From contig NZ_CP095042.1 in NCBI RefSeq assembly GCF_022919715.1, positions 2,294,001 through 2,358,000 of the forward strand: a stretch of DNA of 64,000 bases, in the 5' to 3' direction. Position 1 is the stretch's first letter. Every line of letters starts with the position of its first letter. The notes below the pieces were generated by a model. It searched no databases. It was not told the origin of the DNA and saw nothing but the letters and a program-made list of their open reading frames with translations. Position numbers and translations under genes: made by a program. Of the stretch, positions 32,719 to 41,061 are shown in pieces. This DNA is from Agromyces sp. H17E-10. GTDB taxonomy: Bacteria > Actinomycetota > Actinomycetes > Actinomycetales > Microbacteriaceae.

Positions 32719-34263
32719 TCATGTCGTGGAATCGGGTGACCGGATGACGCGCGCGAGGCGTGCGACGGCCTCGTCGACGAGCGCGTCGGAGAGGTTGCCG
32801 TAGCCCACGACGAGCGCCTCGGGCATCGTATGCGCGCTCGACGCCCGATAGCGGGTGAGATCGGCGACCGCGAGGTCGGCCCGCCCGGCCGCGGTCGAGG
32901 CGTCGCTGGCGCGGACGCCCGCCGGGAGCTCGAGCACGGCGTGCATTCCGGCGGCGATGCCCGTGACGGCGAGATCGGGCAGTTCGCGCGCGAGCGCGGC
33001 GAGCAGTGCGGCCCGTCGACGACGGAACCGGCCGCGCGCGGCGCGCAGGTGCCGTTCGAGGTCGCCGGCCTCGATGAACTGGGCGAGCGCCACCTGCTCG
33101 AGGGTCGAGGGGCGGGGCCGCTCGGCGAGCCGGACCCGTTCGCGAAGGGCGGGCGGCATGAGCGCCCAGCCCAGCCCGAACGCCTGCGCCACCGACTTCG
33201 ACAGCGACCCCACGAGCACGACCCGGTCGGGTGCGAGCCCCTGCAGCGCCGCGATCGGTCGACGGTCGTAGCGGAACTCGGCGTCGTAGTCGTCTTCGAT
33301 GAGCACGCCGTCGACCTCGCGGGCCCAGCGCACGATCGCGTCGCGCCGCGCCGGCGAGAGGGCTGCACCCATCGGAAACTGGTGCGCGGGCGTGATGAGC
33401 GCCACCCGGGCGCCCGTGCGCGCAGCGGTCAGTTCGAGCGCGTGGACGTCGATGCCGTCGGCGTCGACCGGCACCGGCACCGGCGTGAGTCCGGCCGCCG
33501 CCGCGACCTCGCGCAGCTTCGACCAGCTCGGGTCCTCGACGACGATCGCCGAGTGCCCCGCCGCGCGCAGCCCGGCGACGACCGCCGTCATACCGTCGGT
33601 CGCGCTGTGGGTGATGACGACGTCGTCGGGCGCCGCGACCGCGTGGCGCGAACGCTCGAGGTACGCGGCGACGGCGATGCGCGCCGACGGATGCCCCAGT
33701 CGGTCGACGACCGTGAGCTCGGCGTCGGGCAGCACCTCGAGTGCGCGTCGCACGGCTGCGGCCCATCGCGCGCGCGGCACATGCCGGAGGTCGGGTACGC
33801 CCGGTCCGAGGTCGAACCGCGGGCGTCGGTACTCGCCGCGCAGCCCGTGCGGACCCGGTGGTCGAGCGGCGAGCGACGAAGGCGGTGGGTTGAGGAGGCG
33901 CGCCAGCGCCGTCTCGAAACCAGCACGCGTATCGAGACCTGACGACGAGGTCTCGATACGCTCCTTCGTCGCTGCTCGACCGCCGGACGCGGGCACCCGG
34001 GTGCCCGAGCCGACCGTGGCTTCGAGGAACCCCTCCGCGACGAGCTGTCCATACGCCTCGGTCACGACCCACCGCGAGACGCCGAGCGTCTCGGCGAGTG
34101 CCCGGCTCGGCGGCAGTGCCGCACCGGCGGGCGCCCGCCCCGTCGCGACCGCCTCGCGGATCGCCCGCTCGAGTCGATCGCGCAACGGCGCGGGGCCCGA
34201 GCCGAGGTCGAGCAGGGTCTCCCACGCGAGGGCTGGGCCGCGGGCGGCGTTGGAGCGGGGCAT
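32719..34263 (-). CDS. MocR/PdxR-type regulator with repeat-derived linker
   Basis: 514 residues. Residues ~20-95 are a GntR winged helix (LPPSRALAETLGVSRWVVTEAYGQLVAEGFLEATVGSGTRV). The aminotransferase-like domain from ~145 has VVEDPSWSKLREVAAAAG, LIEDDYDAEFRYDRRPIAALQG and the PLP-lysine motif VLVGSLSKSVAQAFGLGW. The linker between them (about residues 95-135, [31 protein letters not shown]) is translated from a full copy of the dispersed palindromic repeat at 33857-33985. It is divergent from the aldo/keto reductase gene, probably its target. The start at 34263 gives the standard N-terminus. Confidence 0.9.
   Translation of the reverse strand: MPRSNAARGPALAWETLLDLGSGPAPLRDRLERAIREAVATGRAPAGAALPPSRALAETLGVSRWVVTEAYGQLVAEGFLEATVGSGTRVPASGGRAATKERIETSSSGLDTRAGFETALARLLNPPPSSLAARPPGPHGLRGEYRRPRFDLGPGVPDLRHVPRARWAAAVRRALEVLPDAELTVVDRLGHPSARIAVAAYLERSRHAVAAPDDVVITHSATDGMTAVVAGLRAAGHSAIVVEDPSWSKLREVAAAAGLTPVPVPVDADGIDVHALELTAARTGARVALITPAHQFPMGAALSPARRDAIVRWAREVDGVLIEDDYDAEFRYDRRPIAALQGLAPDRVVLVGSLSKSVAQAFGLGWALMPPALRERVRLAERPRPSTLEQVALAQFIEAGDLERHLRAARGRFRRRRAALLAALARELPDLAVTGIAAGMHAVLELPAGVRASDASTAAGRADLAVADLTRYRASSAHTMPEALVVGYGNLSDALVDEAVARLARVIRSPDSTT
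33857..33985. repeat. Dispersed palindromic repeat inside the MocR coding sequence
   Basis: The copy runs from GGTGGTCGAGCGGCGAGCG to GCTGCTCGACCGCCGG. Its core at 33929-33959 is a perfect 12-bp inverted repeat GTATCGAGACCT / AGGTCTCGATAC with a 7-nt loop. It leaves the reading frame open on the minus strand. Confidence 0.85.
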
Positions 34264-34273
34264 CCGGTCTCTC

Positions 34274-34303
34274 GATTGGTCTGGTCGAACGGCGTCTGAT
34301 TGG
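34274..34303. promoter_or_regulatory. Candidate MocR operator: GATTGG direct repeats 24 bp apart
   Basis: GATTGG at 34274-34279 and 34298-34303, both preceded by a TCT, lie in the 106-bp divergent region between the MocR gene and the aldo/keto reductase gene, in the same orientation. Direct repeats suit MocR binding. Confidence 0.4.
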
Positions 34304-34369
34304 AGTGTATGCCCGGGCCGATCCGTTCGTACGCTCGAAATCGTCAACCCACCGATGGAGGAGAACCCC

Positions 34370-35377
34370 ATGCGATACCGCACGATCGGCAACGGCCGCA
34401 CGAACTTCGAGGTCTCGACGATCTGCCTCGGCACCATGCAGATGGGCACGAAGATCGACGAGGCGACGTCGTTCGCGATCCTCGACCGCTTCGTCGAGGC
34501 CGGCGGCACGTTCATCGACACGGCCAACAACTACAGCTTCTGGGACGGCGGGTACGGCCGCGACAGCGAAGACCTCCTCGGTCGCTGGCTGCAGAGCCGC
34601 GGCGTGCGCGACCGGGTGCGTCTCGCGACGAAGGTCGGCGCCGCGAAGCAGGACCCGGCCCTGCCGCTGTCGAACACGCCGCCGACGAACTTCCAGGGCC
34701 TCGGCGCCGCGACCGTCGACTGGGAGGTGCGCGAGAGCGCGAAGCACCTCGGCGTCGACCACATCGACGCGGTCTACGGGCACGTCGACGACCTCGAGAC
34801 TCCGCTCGCCGAGACGGTCGGCGCCTTCGGCGCCCTGCAGCGCGAGGGGCTCGTCGGCGTCTCGGGCATCTCGAACGTCGCCCTCTGGCGCATCGTCGAG
34901 GCACGCGAGGAGGCGATCCGGCAGGGCGTCTCGCCCTACGGCCTCGTGCAGCAGCAGTACAGCTACATCTACCCGGTGCCGAAGCTCGGCCGGCAGAACT
35001 TCGTGACGCCCGAGCTGCTCTCGTACGCGGCATCCACGGGCGTCGACGGCCGCCCGCCGCTCGCCGTCACCGCCTACTCGCCGCTGCACCAGGGGGCGTT
35101 CACCCGGCGCGACAAACCGCTCTGGGGCGGCGTGAACCACCCGACGACCTACGCGCGCATCGAGCTGCTGCACGACGTCGCCCGCGAGATCGGCGCGACC
35201 CCGAACCAGGTCGCGCTCGCGTGGCTGCTCGGGCGCGAGGTGCCCGTGATCCCCGTGGCGGGGCCGTCGAGCGTCGCCCAGCTCGAGGAGGTGCTCGGCG
35301 CCGCCGAGCTCGACCTCGACCCCGAGATCCGGGCGCGGCTCGACGCCGACCCCGAGGAGGCGCCGCTCGCGGCGTGA
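34370..35377 (+). CDS. Aldo/keto reductase
   Basis: 335 residues, (beta/alpha)8 AKR fold. Catalytic residues visible: Asp-Tyr region FVEAGGTFIDTANNYSFW, Lys in VRLATKVG, and His in DAVYGHVDDLETPL. C-terminal NADPH region PVAGPSSVAQLEEVLGAAELDL. It reduces an aldehyde or ketone with NADPH. GGAGGAG precedes the ATG. Placed divergently from a PLP-type MocR regulator, which hints at a link to vitamin B6 (e.g. pyridoxal reductase) or to an amino-compound pathway, but the substrate is unproven. Confidence 0.9.
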   Translation: MRYRTIGNGRTNFEVSTICLGTMQMGTKIDEATSFAILDRFVEAGGTFIDTANNYSFWDGGYGRDSEDLLGRWLQSRGVRDRVRLATKVGAAKQDPALPLSNTPPTNFQGLGAATVDWEVRESAKHLGVDHIDAVYGHVDDLETPLAETVGAFGALQREGLVGVSGISNVALWRIVEAREEAIRQGVSPYGLVQQQYSYIYPVPKLGRQNFVTPELLSYAASTGVDGRPPLAVTAYSPLHQGAFTRRDKPLWGGVNHPTTYARIELLHDVAREIGATPNQVALAWLLGREVPVIPVAGPSSVAQLEEVLGAAELDLDPEIRARLDADPEEAPLAA

Positions 35378-35422
35378 GGTGCGTCGCTCCTCGATGAGCG
35401 GGGCGAGAGGTCGGGCCGGGCG

Positions 35423-35938
35423 TCAGTCGCCCTGCTCGACCTCCTCCTCTTCTTCCTCGGCGTCGGCATCGAGAGCGTCGTCGTCGTCTTCGTCTTCGTC
35501 TTCGTCGTCGAGGTCGGGCTCGGCGACGCTCAGCACGTCGATGAGCAGCGCCTCGTCGAGCTCGGCGTAGATCACGAGACCCGCGTACTGGGTCGGCGCC
35601 TCGTAGACGAGCACGAGGGTGGCATCGCTCGAGACGATCGCCCCCTGCAGGTCGAGCTCGTCGGCGAGCACGGCGTAGTCGGATGCCTCGGCCTCGCGCT
35701 CGCCGCCCTCGAAGTCGCTGTCGACGAGTTCGTGCACGATCTCGTCGTCGAGACGGTCGAGCTCGTCGCCGGTGAGCGGGGCGAGGGCGCGCTGGGCGAT
35801 CGCGAGCATCTCGGCGCTGCCGAGCTGCTCGTCGTCGTCGAGCGCGAAGAGCACGGCGACATGTCGGTCGCCCGGCAGCATGACGACGGCGCTCAGCTCG
35901 CCGTCCTCGTCGAGGTCGATGTCGGTGAGTTCGATCAT
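35423..35938 (-). CDS. Acidic protein of unknown function with Asp/Glu-rich tail
   Basis: 171 residues; an AAGGGG Shine-Dalgarno precedes the ATG. I do not recognise the family. Residues 1-140 look like a compact alpha/beta domain (LTDIDLDEDGELSAVVMLPG; ATLVLVYEAPTQYAGLVIYAELDEALLIDVLSV). The last ~30 residues are almost pure Asp/Glu. Overall extremely acidic. No signal peptide or membrane segment, so cytosolic. It follows the HAD phosphatase gene on the same strand with a 56-bp gap and may share its transcript. Confidence 0.75.
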   Translation of the reverse strand: MIELTDIDLDEDGELSAVVMLPGDRHVAVLFALDDDEQLGSAEMLAIAQRALAPLTGDELDRLDDEIVHELVDSDFEGGEREAEASDYAVLADELDLQGAIVSSDATLVLVYEAPTQYAGLVIYAELDEALLIDVLSVAEPDLDDEDEDEDDDDALDADAEEEEEEVEQGD

Positions 35939-35994
35939 GGGATGCCCCTTCGTGAGGTTTCGGGTGAGTGCTGGGTCTCGGGTGCGGTCGCTCG

Positions 35995-36789
35995 TCAGAG
36001 TTCGGTCTCAGCCGGTTCGCCGACGAGCTCGGCGACGCCCGAGAGGATCTCGTCGGGCCGGAACGGGTACTTCTCGATCTCGGCGCGGTCGCTGATTCCC
36101 GTGAGCACGAGCACTGTGTGCAGGCCCGCCTCGATGCCGGCGACGATGTCGGTGTCCATGCGGTCGCCGATCATGGCGGTGTTCTCGGAGTGGGCGCCGA
36201 TCTTGTTGAGCGCCGACCGGAACATCATCGGGTTCGGCTTGCCGACGACGTACGGTTCCTTGCCGGTCGCCTTCGTGATGAGGGCTGCGATCGCGCCGGT
36301 CGCCGGCAGCGGTCCGTCGGCGCTCGGGCCCGTCGCGTCGGGATTGGTGACGATGAACCGGGCGCCGTCGTTGATCAGCCGGATCGCCTTCGTGATCGCC
36401 TCGAACGAGTAGTTGCGCGTCTCACCCACGACCACGAAGTCGGGCGCGGTCTCGGTCATGATGTAGCCCGCCTCGTGCAGGGCGGTGAGGATGCCCGCCT
36501 CGCCGATCACGAACGCCGAGCCGCCGGGCAGCTGTTGCCTGAGGAAGTCGGCGGTCGCGAGCGCCGACGTCCAGATGCGCTGCTCGGGCACGTTGAGTCC
36601 CGACGCCCGCAGCCGCGCCGAGAGGTCGCGCGCGGTGAAGATCGAGTTGTTCGTGAGCACGAGGTAGGGGGTGCCGGCGTCCTCCCACTGCTGCAGCAGC
36701 TCGGCGGCGCCCGGCAGAGCGTGGTTCTCGTGCACGAGCACGCCGTCCATGTCGGTCAGCCAGCACTCGACCTCGTCGCGTCGTCCCAT
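35995..36789 (-). CDS. HAD-IIA family hydrolase (NagD-like phosphatase)
   Basis: 264 residues. HAD motif I DMDGVLVHEN near residue 14 with nucleophile Asp, motif II LVLTNNS, cap region of type C2 (IIA), and motifs III/IV VVGKPNPMMFRSAL and AMIGDRMDTDIVAGIEAGLHTVLVLTG. NagD-type enzymes dephosphorylate nucleoside monophosphates or sugar phosphates; the substrate here is unknown. ATG with TAGGCT 7 nt upstream: leaderless-type start. First gene of a likely pair with the acidic protein. Confidence 0.92.
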   Translation of the reverse strand: MGRRDEVECWLTDMDGVLVHENHALPGAAELLQQWEDAGTPYLVLTNNSIFTARDLSARLRASGLNVPEQRIWTSALATADFLRQQLPGGSAFVIGEAGILTALHEAGYIMTETAPDFVVVGETRNYSFEAITKAIRLINDGARFIVTNPDATGPSADGPLPATGAIAALITKATGKEPYVVGKPNPMMFRSALNKIGAHSENTAMIGDRMDTDIVAGIEAGLHTVLVLTGISDRAEIEKYPFRPDEILSGVAELVGEPAETEL

Positions 36790-36796
36790 GCCGTCA

Positions 36797-36802
36797 AGCC
36801 TA
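36797..36802 (-). promoter_or_regulatory. -10 hexamer TAGGCT of the HAD phosphatase gene
   Basis: TAGGCT on the minus strand followed by 7 nt and the ATG at 36789; leaderless-type. Confidence 0.6.
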
Positions 36803-36869
36803 GGCCGCGCGGGTCACAGGCCGATGACGGGCATGTGACGGGCAGGATGCCTCGCGGTGTGCGCGTCCC

Positions 36870-36952
36870 GGTGGTCGAGTAGCGCGCGACGAAGGAGCAC
36901 GCGTATCGAGACCTGGTGACCGGGCCTCGATACGCTCGCTACTCCACCGACG
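36870..36952. repeat. Dispersed palindromic repeat overlapping the end of the beta-lactamase-family gene
   Basis: Left arm GGTGGTCGAGTAGCGCGCGA to CGTATCGAGACC; right arm GGCCTCGATACGC to CTACTCCACCGACGG. The right arm contains the TAG stop (36939-36941) and final codons of the gene at 36939. Confidence 0.85.
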
Positions 36953-38300
36953 GCGCGTCGAGCGCCGCGATGACGTCCTCGACGAGCTGCACCTCGCTGG
37001 GCTCGTCGTCGGCCTCGGGCGTGAAGCCCATGCGCACGACGACGAGGTCCTCCGACGGCACGACGATGACCTTCTGCCCGTCGTGGCCCGACGCGTAGTA
37101 GGTGTCGGCGGGCAGACCGGGCCAGCGCAGGCTGCCGTCGGGCAGCGTGTTCACACGCCAGCCCATGCCGTAGCCGGGGTCGTCGGTCTCGTCGACCGGC
37201 TTCACCTCGAGCGAACGCGCCATCCAGTCGGTCGGCAGCAGCTGTTCGCCGTTCCACTTGCCGTTCTGCAGGGCGAACTGGCCGATCGTCGCCCAGTCGC
37301 GCGGGGTCGCCCAGAGGTACGACGAGCAGACGGGCGTGCCGACGGCGTCGGGCTCGAACGTCGCCGACGAGAGGCCGAGCGCACCGAGGAGGGTCTGGCG
37401 GGGCAGGTCGGCGCCGATTCCGGTGCGCTCGGTGAGCACCGAGCAGAGGAGCGTCGTCGAGCCGCTCGAGTACTCCTGGAACGTGCCGGGCTCGTGCTCG
37501 AGGGGGAGGCTCGCGACGTAGCCGCCCATGTCCTCCTCGTTGTAGAGCATCTGCGTGATCGGGGTGCCGAGGTCGTACGTCTCGTCCCACTCGAGGCCGC
37601 TGGTCATCCTGAGCAGGTTCTCGATCGTGATGTCCGCGCGGCCGTCGGTCCACTCGGGGCGCAGGTGGTCGTCGTCGAGCGAGACGTCGCCCTGCTGCAC
37701 GAGCATGCCCGTCATCAGGTCGGTCGCGCTCTTCGACATCGACCAGCCGAGCTGCGGAGTCTCGGCGTCGAAGCCGCCTGCGTACCGTTCGGCGACGAGC
37801 TCGCCGCCCTTCGCGACGACGACGGCGCGGGTGCCGAGCGCGTCCGCGTCGGCGGCCGGCAGGTCGTCGCCGAAGGCCTTGGCGATCGCGGCATCGAGCT
37901 CGGGGGATGACGCCGGCGCCGAGGCATCCGCGAACGGGTTGCCCTCGCTCGTGATCTCGGTCGCCTCGCCGAGGTCGGGTCGATCGCCCGCGAGGGTGCA
38001 GCCGAAGCCGGGCGTGAACCATGCCTTCTGCGCGGCGAGCACGCCGAGGAGCGACCCCGTCGTGACGGCCTCGTCGCGGTCGACGTCGACGCTCAGATAC
38101 GGCACGAGCGGGTTGTCGGGCAGGTCGCTCGCCGGATCGTCGCGCCCGGCGACCTCGGTCACGGCGCAGGCGTTGTGCGCGGCGTAGCCCGTGCCCGTGC
38201 GCAGCATCGGTCGCTGCCACCAATAGACGGCGACGGCCGCCGCCACGAGAAGGAGCACGATGACGAGGAGGACGACCAGTGTCCGGCGGAGAATGCGCAC
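36939..38300 (-). CDS. Membrane-anchored serine hydrolase of the beta-lactamase/penicillin-binding family
   Basis: 453 residues from a GTG with TACCAT 6 nt upstream. A single N-terminal helix (TLVVLLVIVLLLVAAAVAVYW, 7-27) without obvious cleavage site anchors it outside the membrane. Active-site SxxK is SMSK at 187-190, with a tyrosine motif in EYSSGST and an HDGQ segment in place of KTG. Class C-like hydrolases of this type include carboxypeptidases, esterases and 6-aminohexanoate hydrolases; resistance should not be assumed. The last residues PSVE and the stop codon are encoded by a dispersed repeat, so the C-terminus was probably altered by its insertion. Confidence 0.88.
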   Translation of the reverse strand: MRILRRTLVVLLVIVLLLVAAAVAVYWWQRPMLRTGTGYAAHNACAVTEVAGRDDPASDLPDNPLVPYLSVDVDRDEAVTTGSLLGVLAAQKAWFTPGFGCTLAGDRPDLGEATEITSEGNPFADASAPASSPELDAAIAKAFGDDLPAADADALGTRAVVVAKGGELVAERYAGGFDAETPQLGWSMSKSATDLMTGMLVQQGDVSLDDDHLRPEWTDGRADITIENLLRMTSGLEWDETYDLGTPITQMLYNEEDMGGYVASLPLEHEPGTFQEYSSGSTTLLCSVLTERTGIGADLPRQTLLGALGLSSATFEPDAVGTPVCSSYLWATPRDWATIGQFALQNGKWNGEQLLPTDWMARSLEVKPVDETDDPGYGMGWRVNTLPDGSLRWPGLPADTYYASGHDGQKVIVVPSEDLVVVRMGFTPEADDEPSEVQLVEDVIAALDAPSVE

Positions 38301-38306
38301 CGCGGG

Positions 38307-38312
38307 ATGGTA
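38307..38312 (-). promoter_or_regulatory. -10 hexamer TACCAT of the beta-lactamase-family gene
   Basis: TACCAT, 6 nt before the GTG at 38300; decides the start, since the longer in-frame reading upstream has no signals. Confidence 0.55.
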
Positions 38313-38444
38313 ACAGCAGCCCGGGCATCCGGCGCCATCGGTTGGGGATTCCACAGGCCGTCAGTCGCGTCGGCGCGCGGTATTGTGCGTCGCTGACCGA
38401 AGGGCGGAATGGCAGCCGGAGCGATGTGGATCGTGGCGGCGGTG

Positions 38445-39146
38445 TCAGCCAGTCACCCAGATCTCGGCGGCCGCCTCAGCGGCCAGTTCGATCGAGGATG
38501 CCTCGGCCGTGGCCCCCGTCGAGTCGTCGGCGTCGATCGGGGTCACGGTGACGAGCACCCGTTCGCCCGCGGCATCCACGGTCGTGATCTCGATGCCGAC
38601 GCCCGGTGCCACGCCCGCGGCGGCGAGCGAGCGGAGCACGTCTGGGTCGCGGTCGCTGATGCGCAGCACCCGGCCGGTGTGGCCGGCCGGCGCACCGTCG
38701 AGGCGCAGGAACGGTTCGGTCGCGATCGTGCCGTCGGCCGCGGGGATCGGGTCGCCGTGCGGGTCGCGGGCCGGGCGGCCGAGTCGCAGGTCGATCGCCT
38801 CCAGCAGGCGATCGCTCAGCGCGTGCTCGAGCACCTCGGCCTCGTCGTGCACCTCGTCCCATTGGTAGCCCATCTCGCGCACGAGCCAGGTCTCGATGAG
38901 CCGGTGCCGCCGCACGACCGCGAGCGCGCGCAGCCGTCCCTCGTCGGTGAGCCTCAGCGGGCCGTAGGGCACGTGCGCGATGAGCCCCTGCGCCGCCATC
39001 TTCTTGACCATCTCGGTGACGCTCGACGGGGCGACGCCGAGCTTGTCGGCGAGCGCCTTGGGCGTGATGGGGTCGGGCTGCCACTCGGTGTGCGCGTACA
39101 CCGTCTTGAGGTAGTCCTCGATCGCGGGATTCTTGCTGGCCGGCAT
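38445..39146 (-). CDS. mntR: DtxR/MntR-family metal-dependent repressor
   Basis: 233 residues. Winged helix (NPAIEDYLKTVYAHTEW; ITPKALADKLGVAPSSVTEMVKKMAAQGLI) followed by the metal-binding/dimerisation domain (HRLIETWLVREMGYQWDEVHDEAEVLEHALSDRLLEAIDLRLGRPARDPHGDPIP), whose E/H pattern matches the DtxR family, and a C-terminal FeoA-like SH3 domain (~160-225). A Mn2+-responsive role is inferred from mntH 2 kb away on the same strand with palindromes over its promoter. Leaderless start (TAGGCT, 7 nt), overlapping the stop of the preceding small gene. Confidence 0.9.
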   Translation of the reverse strand: MPASKNPAIEDYLKTVYAHTEWQPDPITPKALADKLGVAPSSVTEMVKKMAAQGLIAHVPYGPLRLTDEGRLRALAVVRRHRLIETWLVREMGYQWDEVHDEAEVLEHALSDRLLEAIDLRLGRPARDPHGDPIPAADGTIATEPFLRLDGAPAGHTGRVLRISDRDPDVLRSLAAAGVAPGVGIEITTVDAAGERVLVTVTPIDADDSTGATAEASSIELAAEAAAEIWVTG

Positions 39147-39153
39147 CGGCCCC

Positions 39154-39159
39154 AGCCTA
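39154..39159 (-). promoter_or_regulatory. -10 hexamer TAGGCT of mntR, overlapping an upstream stop codon
   Basis: TAGGCT 7 nt before the mntR ATG. Its first three bases are the TAG stop (39157-39159) of the small membrane-protein gene. Confidence 0.6.
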
Positions 39160-39474
39160 GCCGCGGCCCCATCTCCGGTCGTCGACCGCCAGAGCCGGAG
39201 TCCTACGATTCGCGTTCACGAGCATCGCAACGACGACGATCACCACGACGTCCAGGAGCAGCAGCAGGATCAGCGAAGCATTGGCTGCCAGCCAGAACAG
39301 GATGGAGTTCGGCAGTAGCTGCGACGCGTCGAACCCGGACGTGGACTCCGTGCGGTTGATCGCAGCGGTGTCCGCGATCTGCCAGAGTGCGTAGAACGCG
39401 ACGACGGCGATGTTCAGGCCGACGAGTGCAAGCCCGCCGAGCACGCCGAGTGTCGTCTGCTGCGCTCGTGTCAT
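39157..39474 (-). CDS. Two-span membrane protein of unknown function
   Basis: 105 residues starting MTRAQQTTLG with GAGGAG 7 nt upstream. Two hydrophobic helices are clear: LGVLGGLALVGLNIAVVAFYALW (~9-32) and FWLAANASLILLLLLDVVVIVVVAML (~62-88), joined by a polar external loop with INRTESTSGFDASQLLPN; short basic C-terminal tail. I do not recognise a family. It sits immediately upstream of mntR, whose -10 box contains this gene's stop codon, so a role linked to manganese handling is possible but unsupported. Confidence 0.75.
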   Translation of the reverse strand: MTRAQQTTLGVLGGLALVGLNIAVVAFYALWQIADTAAINRTESTSGFDASQLLPNSILFWLAANASLILLLLLDVVVIVVVAMLVNANRRTPALAVDDRRWGRG

Positions 39475-39618
39475 TCCGGCTCCTCGTCGCATCCGTTCGA
39501 AACACATCCAGAGAAGCCGCGCTCGGGGAGCTCGGAGTCCACGCCCCAGTATCCCGTGCTCGGCGCACGGGAAGCAGACCGATTCGACACGGCGGCGGGG
39601 GATGCCGCGGGCGAGGTC

Positions 39619-40932
39619 TCAGACGCGCGCGAGCCGCTCGATGTCCTCGAGGAAGGCGTCGGCCGTCTCCTGCGAGACGGTCGTGCGCGTGCCGGCGATC
39701 GCGTCGAGGTAGTCGGCGGTCGTCGGTCCGGTGGGCTCGGCGTGGGCGTCGCCACCCGCCGGTGCATCCGCGCCCGCCCCGTTGCGCACCGCCGTCTCGA
39801 ACGCCCGCTGGGACGCGCTGCGCGCGGCGAACTCGATGTCGGCGGGGGAGAAGCCCGCCGTGCGCTCGACGAGGAGGTCGAGGTCGACCGACTGGGCGAT
39901 CTGCTCGGGCACGTAGCGCTGCCAGATCGCGAGGCGGGCCGCGTCGTCGGGCAGTCCGATCGGGATCACGTAGTCGAACCGGCCGTGCCGGAGGAACGCG
40001 CTGTCGAGCGCCCGGATGAAGTTCGTCGCACACACGAGCAGGCGCCCCGGCTGCTCGCGGAACGCGGGGATGATCTTCAGCAGTTCGTTCGTGACGCCCT
40101 GCAGCGGCGACGGCGGCTCGCCCGACCGCTGGGCGGCGATCTCCTCGACCTCGTCGATGAACACGACCGCGTGCTCGAGTTCGGCGATCTTCGTGAACGT
40201 GTCGCGCAGCGCGCCCGCGAGTCCGCCCGGTTCGGCGGCGAGCCGCGACGGGAACACCTCGACGAACGACCACTCGAGCCGCGAGGCGATCGCCTTGGCG
40301 AACGTCGTCTTGCCCGTGCCGGGCGGGCCGAACAGCACGACGGCCCGCGGCGGCACGACGCCGTAGCGCTCGGCGAGGTCGGGCTCGGCGAGTGGCAGCA
40401 CCAGACGCTGCTCGAGGATCTCCTTCTCGCGGCGCATGCCCGCGACCGACTCCCACAGGGTGCGCGGCAGGAGCCGTCCGCCGAGCTCGGCGAGCGAGCT
40501 CAGCTCCTGCCGCTGCACCGGGATGCGACGCTCGAAGTACCGCAACTGGTGCTTGAGCTCGAAACCCTGGTTGGCGAACGCGTCGACGCGGCTCTCGTTC
40601 TCGGGGATGAGCGCCGAGAGCTTCGTCAGCCCGTGCGGGGCCATGCGCTTCTCGAGGGCGGCGAGCATCGCCGAACCGATGCCGCGGTGTCGCCAGTCGT
40701 CGGCGATCGCGAAGAAGACGACCCAGCCCTGGTCGTGGGCGGCCCGGCCGACGGCGGCGCCGATGACCTCATCGGCGTGCACGGCGACGACGGCGTGGTC
40801 CATCTGGCATGAGGCGATGACCTCGCTGAGGTCGTAGACGGGCTCGTGCGACGACTGCCGTTGCGCCTCCCAGAGGTGCAGGATGCCGTCGAGGTCGTCG
40901 TTGTGGAATTCGCGCAGGCGCCAGCTCGGCAT
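39619..40932 (-). CDS. GNAT acetyltransferase fused to AAA+ ATPase
   Basis: 437 residues. Residues 1-~135 form a GNAT domain with the acetyl-CoA loop RHRGIG (81-86) and the following helix. Residues ~155-400 form a classical AAA+ module: Walker A GPPGTGKT (202-209), Walker B VVFIDE (256-261), sensor ATN (302-304), an arginine-finger type HGRFD (316-320) and an alpha-helical lid with FSPADIEFAARSA. The AAA+ part resembles FtsH/CDC48-like unfoldase or remodelling modules but has no protease domain. Fusion of a protein/small-molecule acetylase to an AAA+ motor is unusual; substrate unknown. GGAGGACATC precedes the ATG. Confidence 0.88.
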   Translation of the reverse strand: MPSWRLREFHNDDLDGILHLWEAQRQSSHEPVYDLSEVIASCQMDHAVVAVHADEVIGAAVGRAAHDQGWVVFFAIADDWRHRGIGSAMLAALEKRMAPHGLTKLSALIPENESRVDAFANQGFELKHQLRYFERRIPVQRQELSSLAELGGRLLPRTLWESVAGMRREKEILEQRLVLPLAEPDLAERYGVVPPRAVVLFGPPGTGKTTFAKAIASRLEWSFVEVFPSRLAAEPGGLAGALRDTFTKIAELEHAVVFIDEVEEIAAQRSGEPPSPLQGVTNELLKIIPAFREQPGRLLVCATNFIRALDSAFLRHGRFDYVIPIGLPDDAARLAIWQRYVPEQIAQSVDLDLLVERTAGFSPADIEFAARSASQRAFETAVRNGAGADAPAGGDAHAEPTGPTTADYLDAIAGTRTTVSQETADAFLEDIERLARV

Positions 40933-41061
40933 GATGTCCTCCGTCGGTGGGGTCCCAGCAGCGTAGGTGACGGCTCGCGCCCGGATCGTTGTGTGACGTC
41001 GCCCGCGGAGGAAAGAACGTGGAGTGTTGCGCCGACGGAAAGTTCTGCAGCAGTTCTGGGG

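Noticed and set aside
36939-38300. Antibiotic-resistance beta-lactamase
   Set aside because: SxxK fold is shared with carboxypeptidases and esterases; the KTG motif is replaced by HDGQ and nothing links it to resistance.
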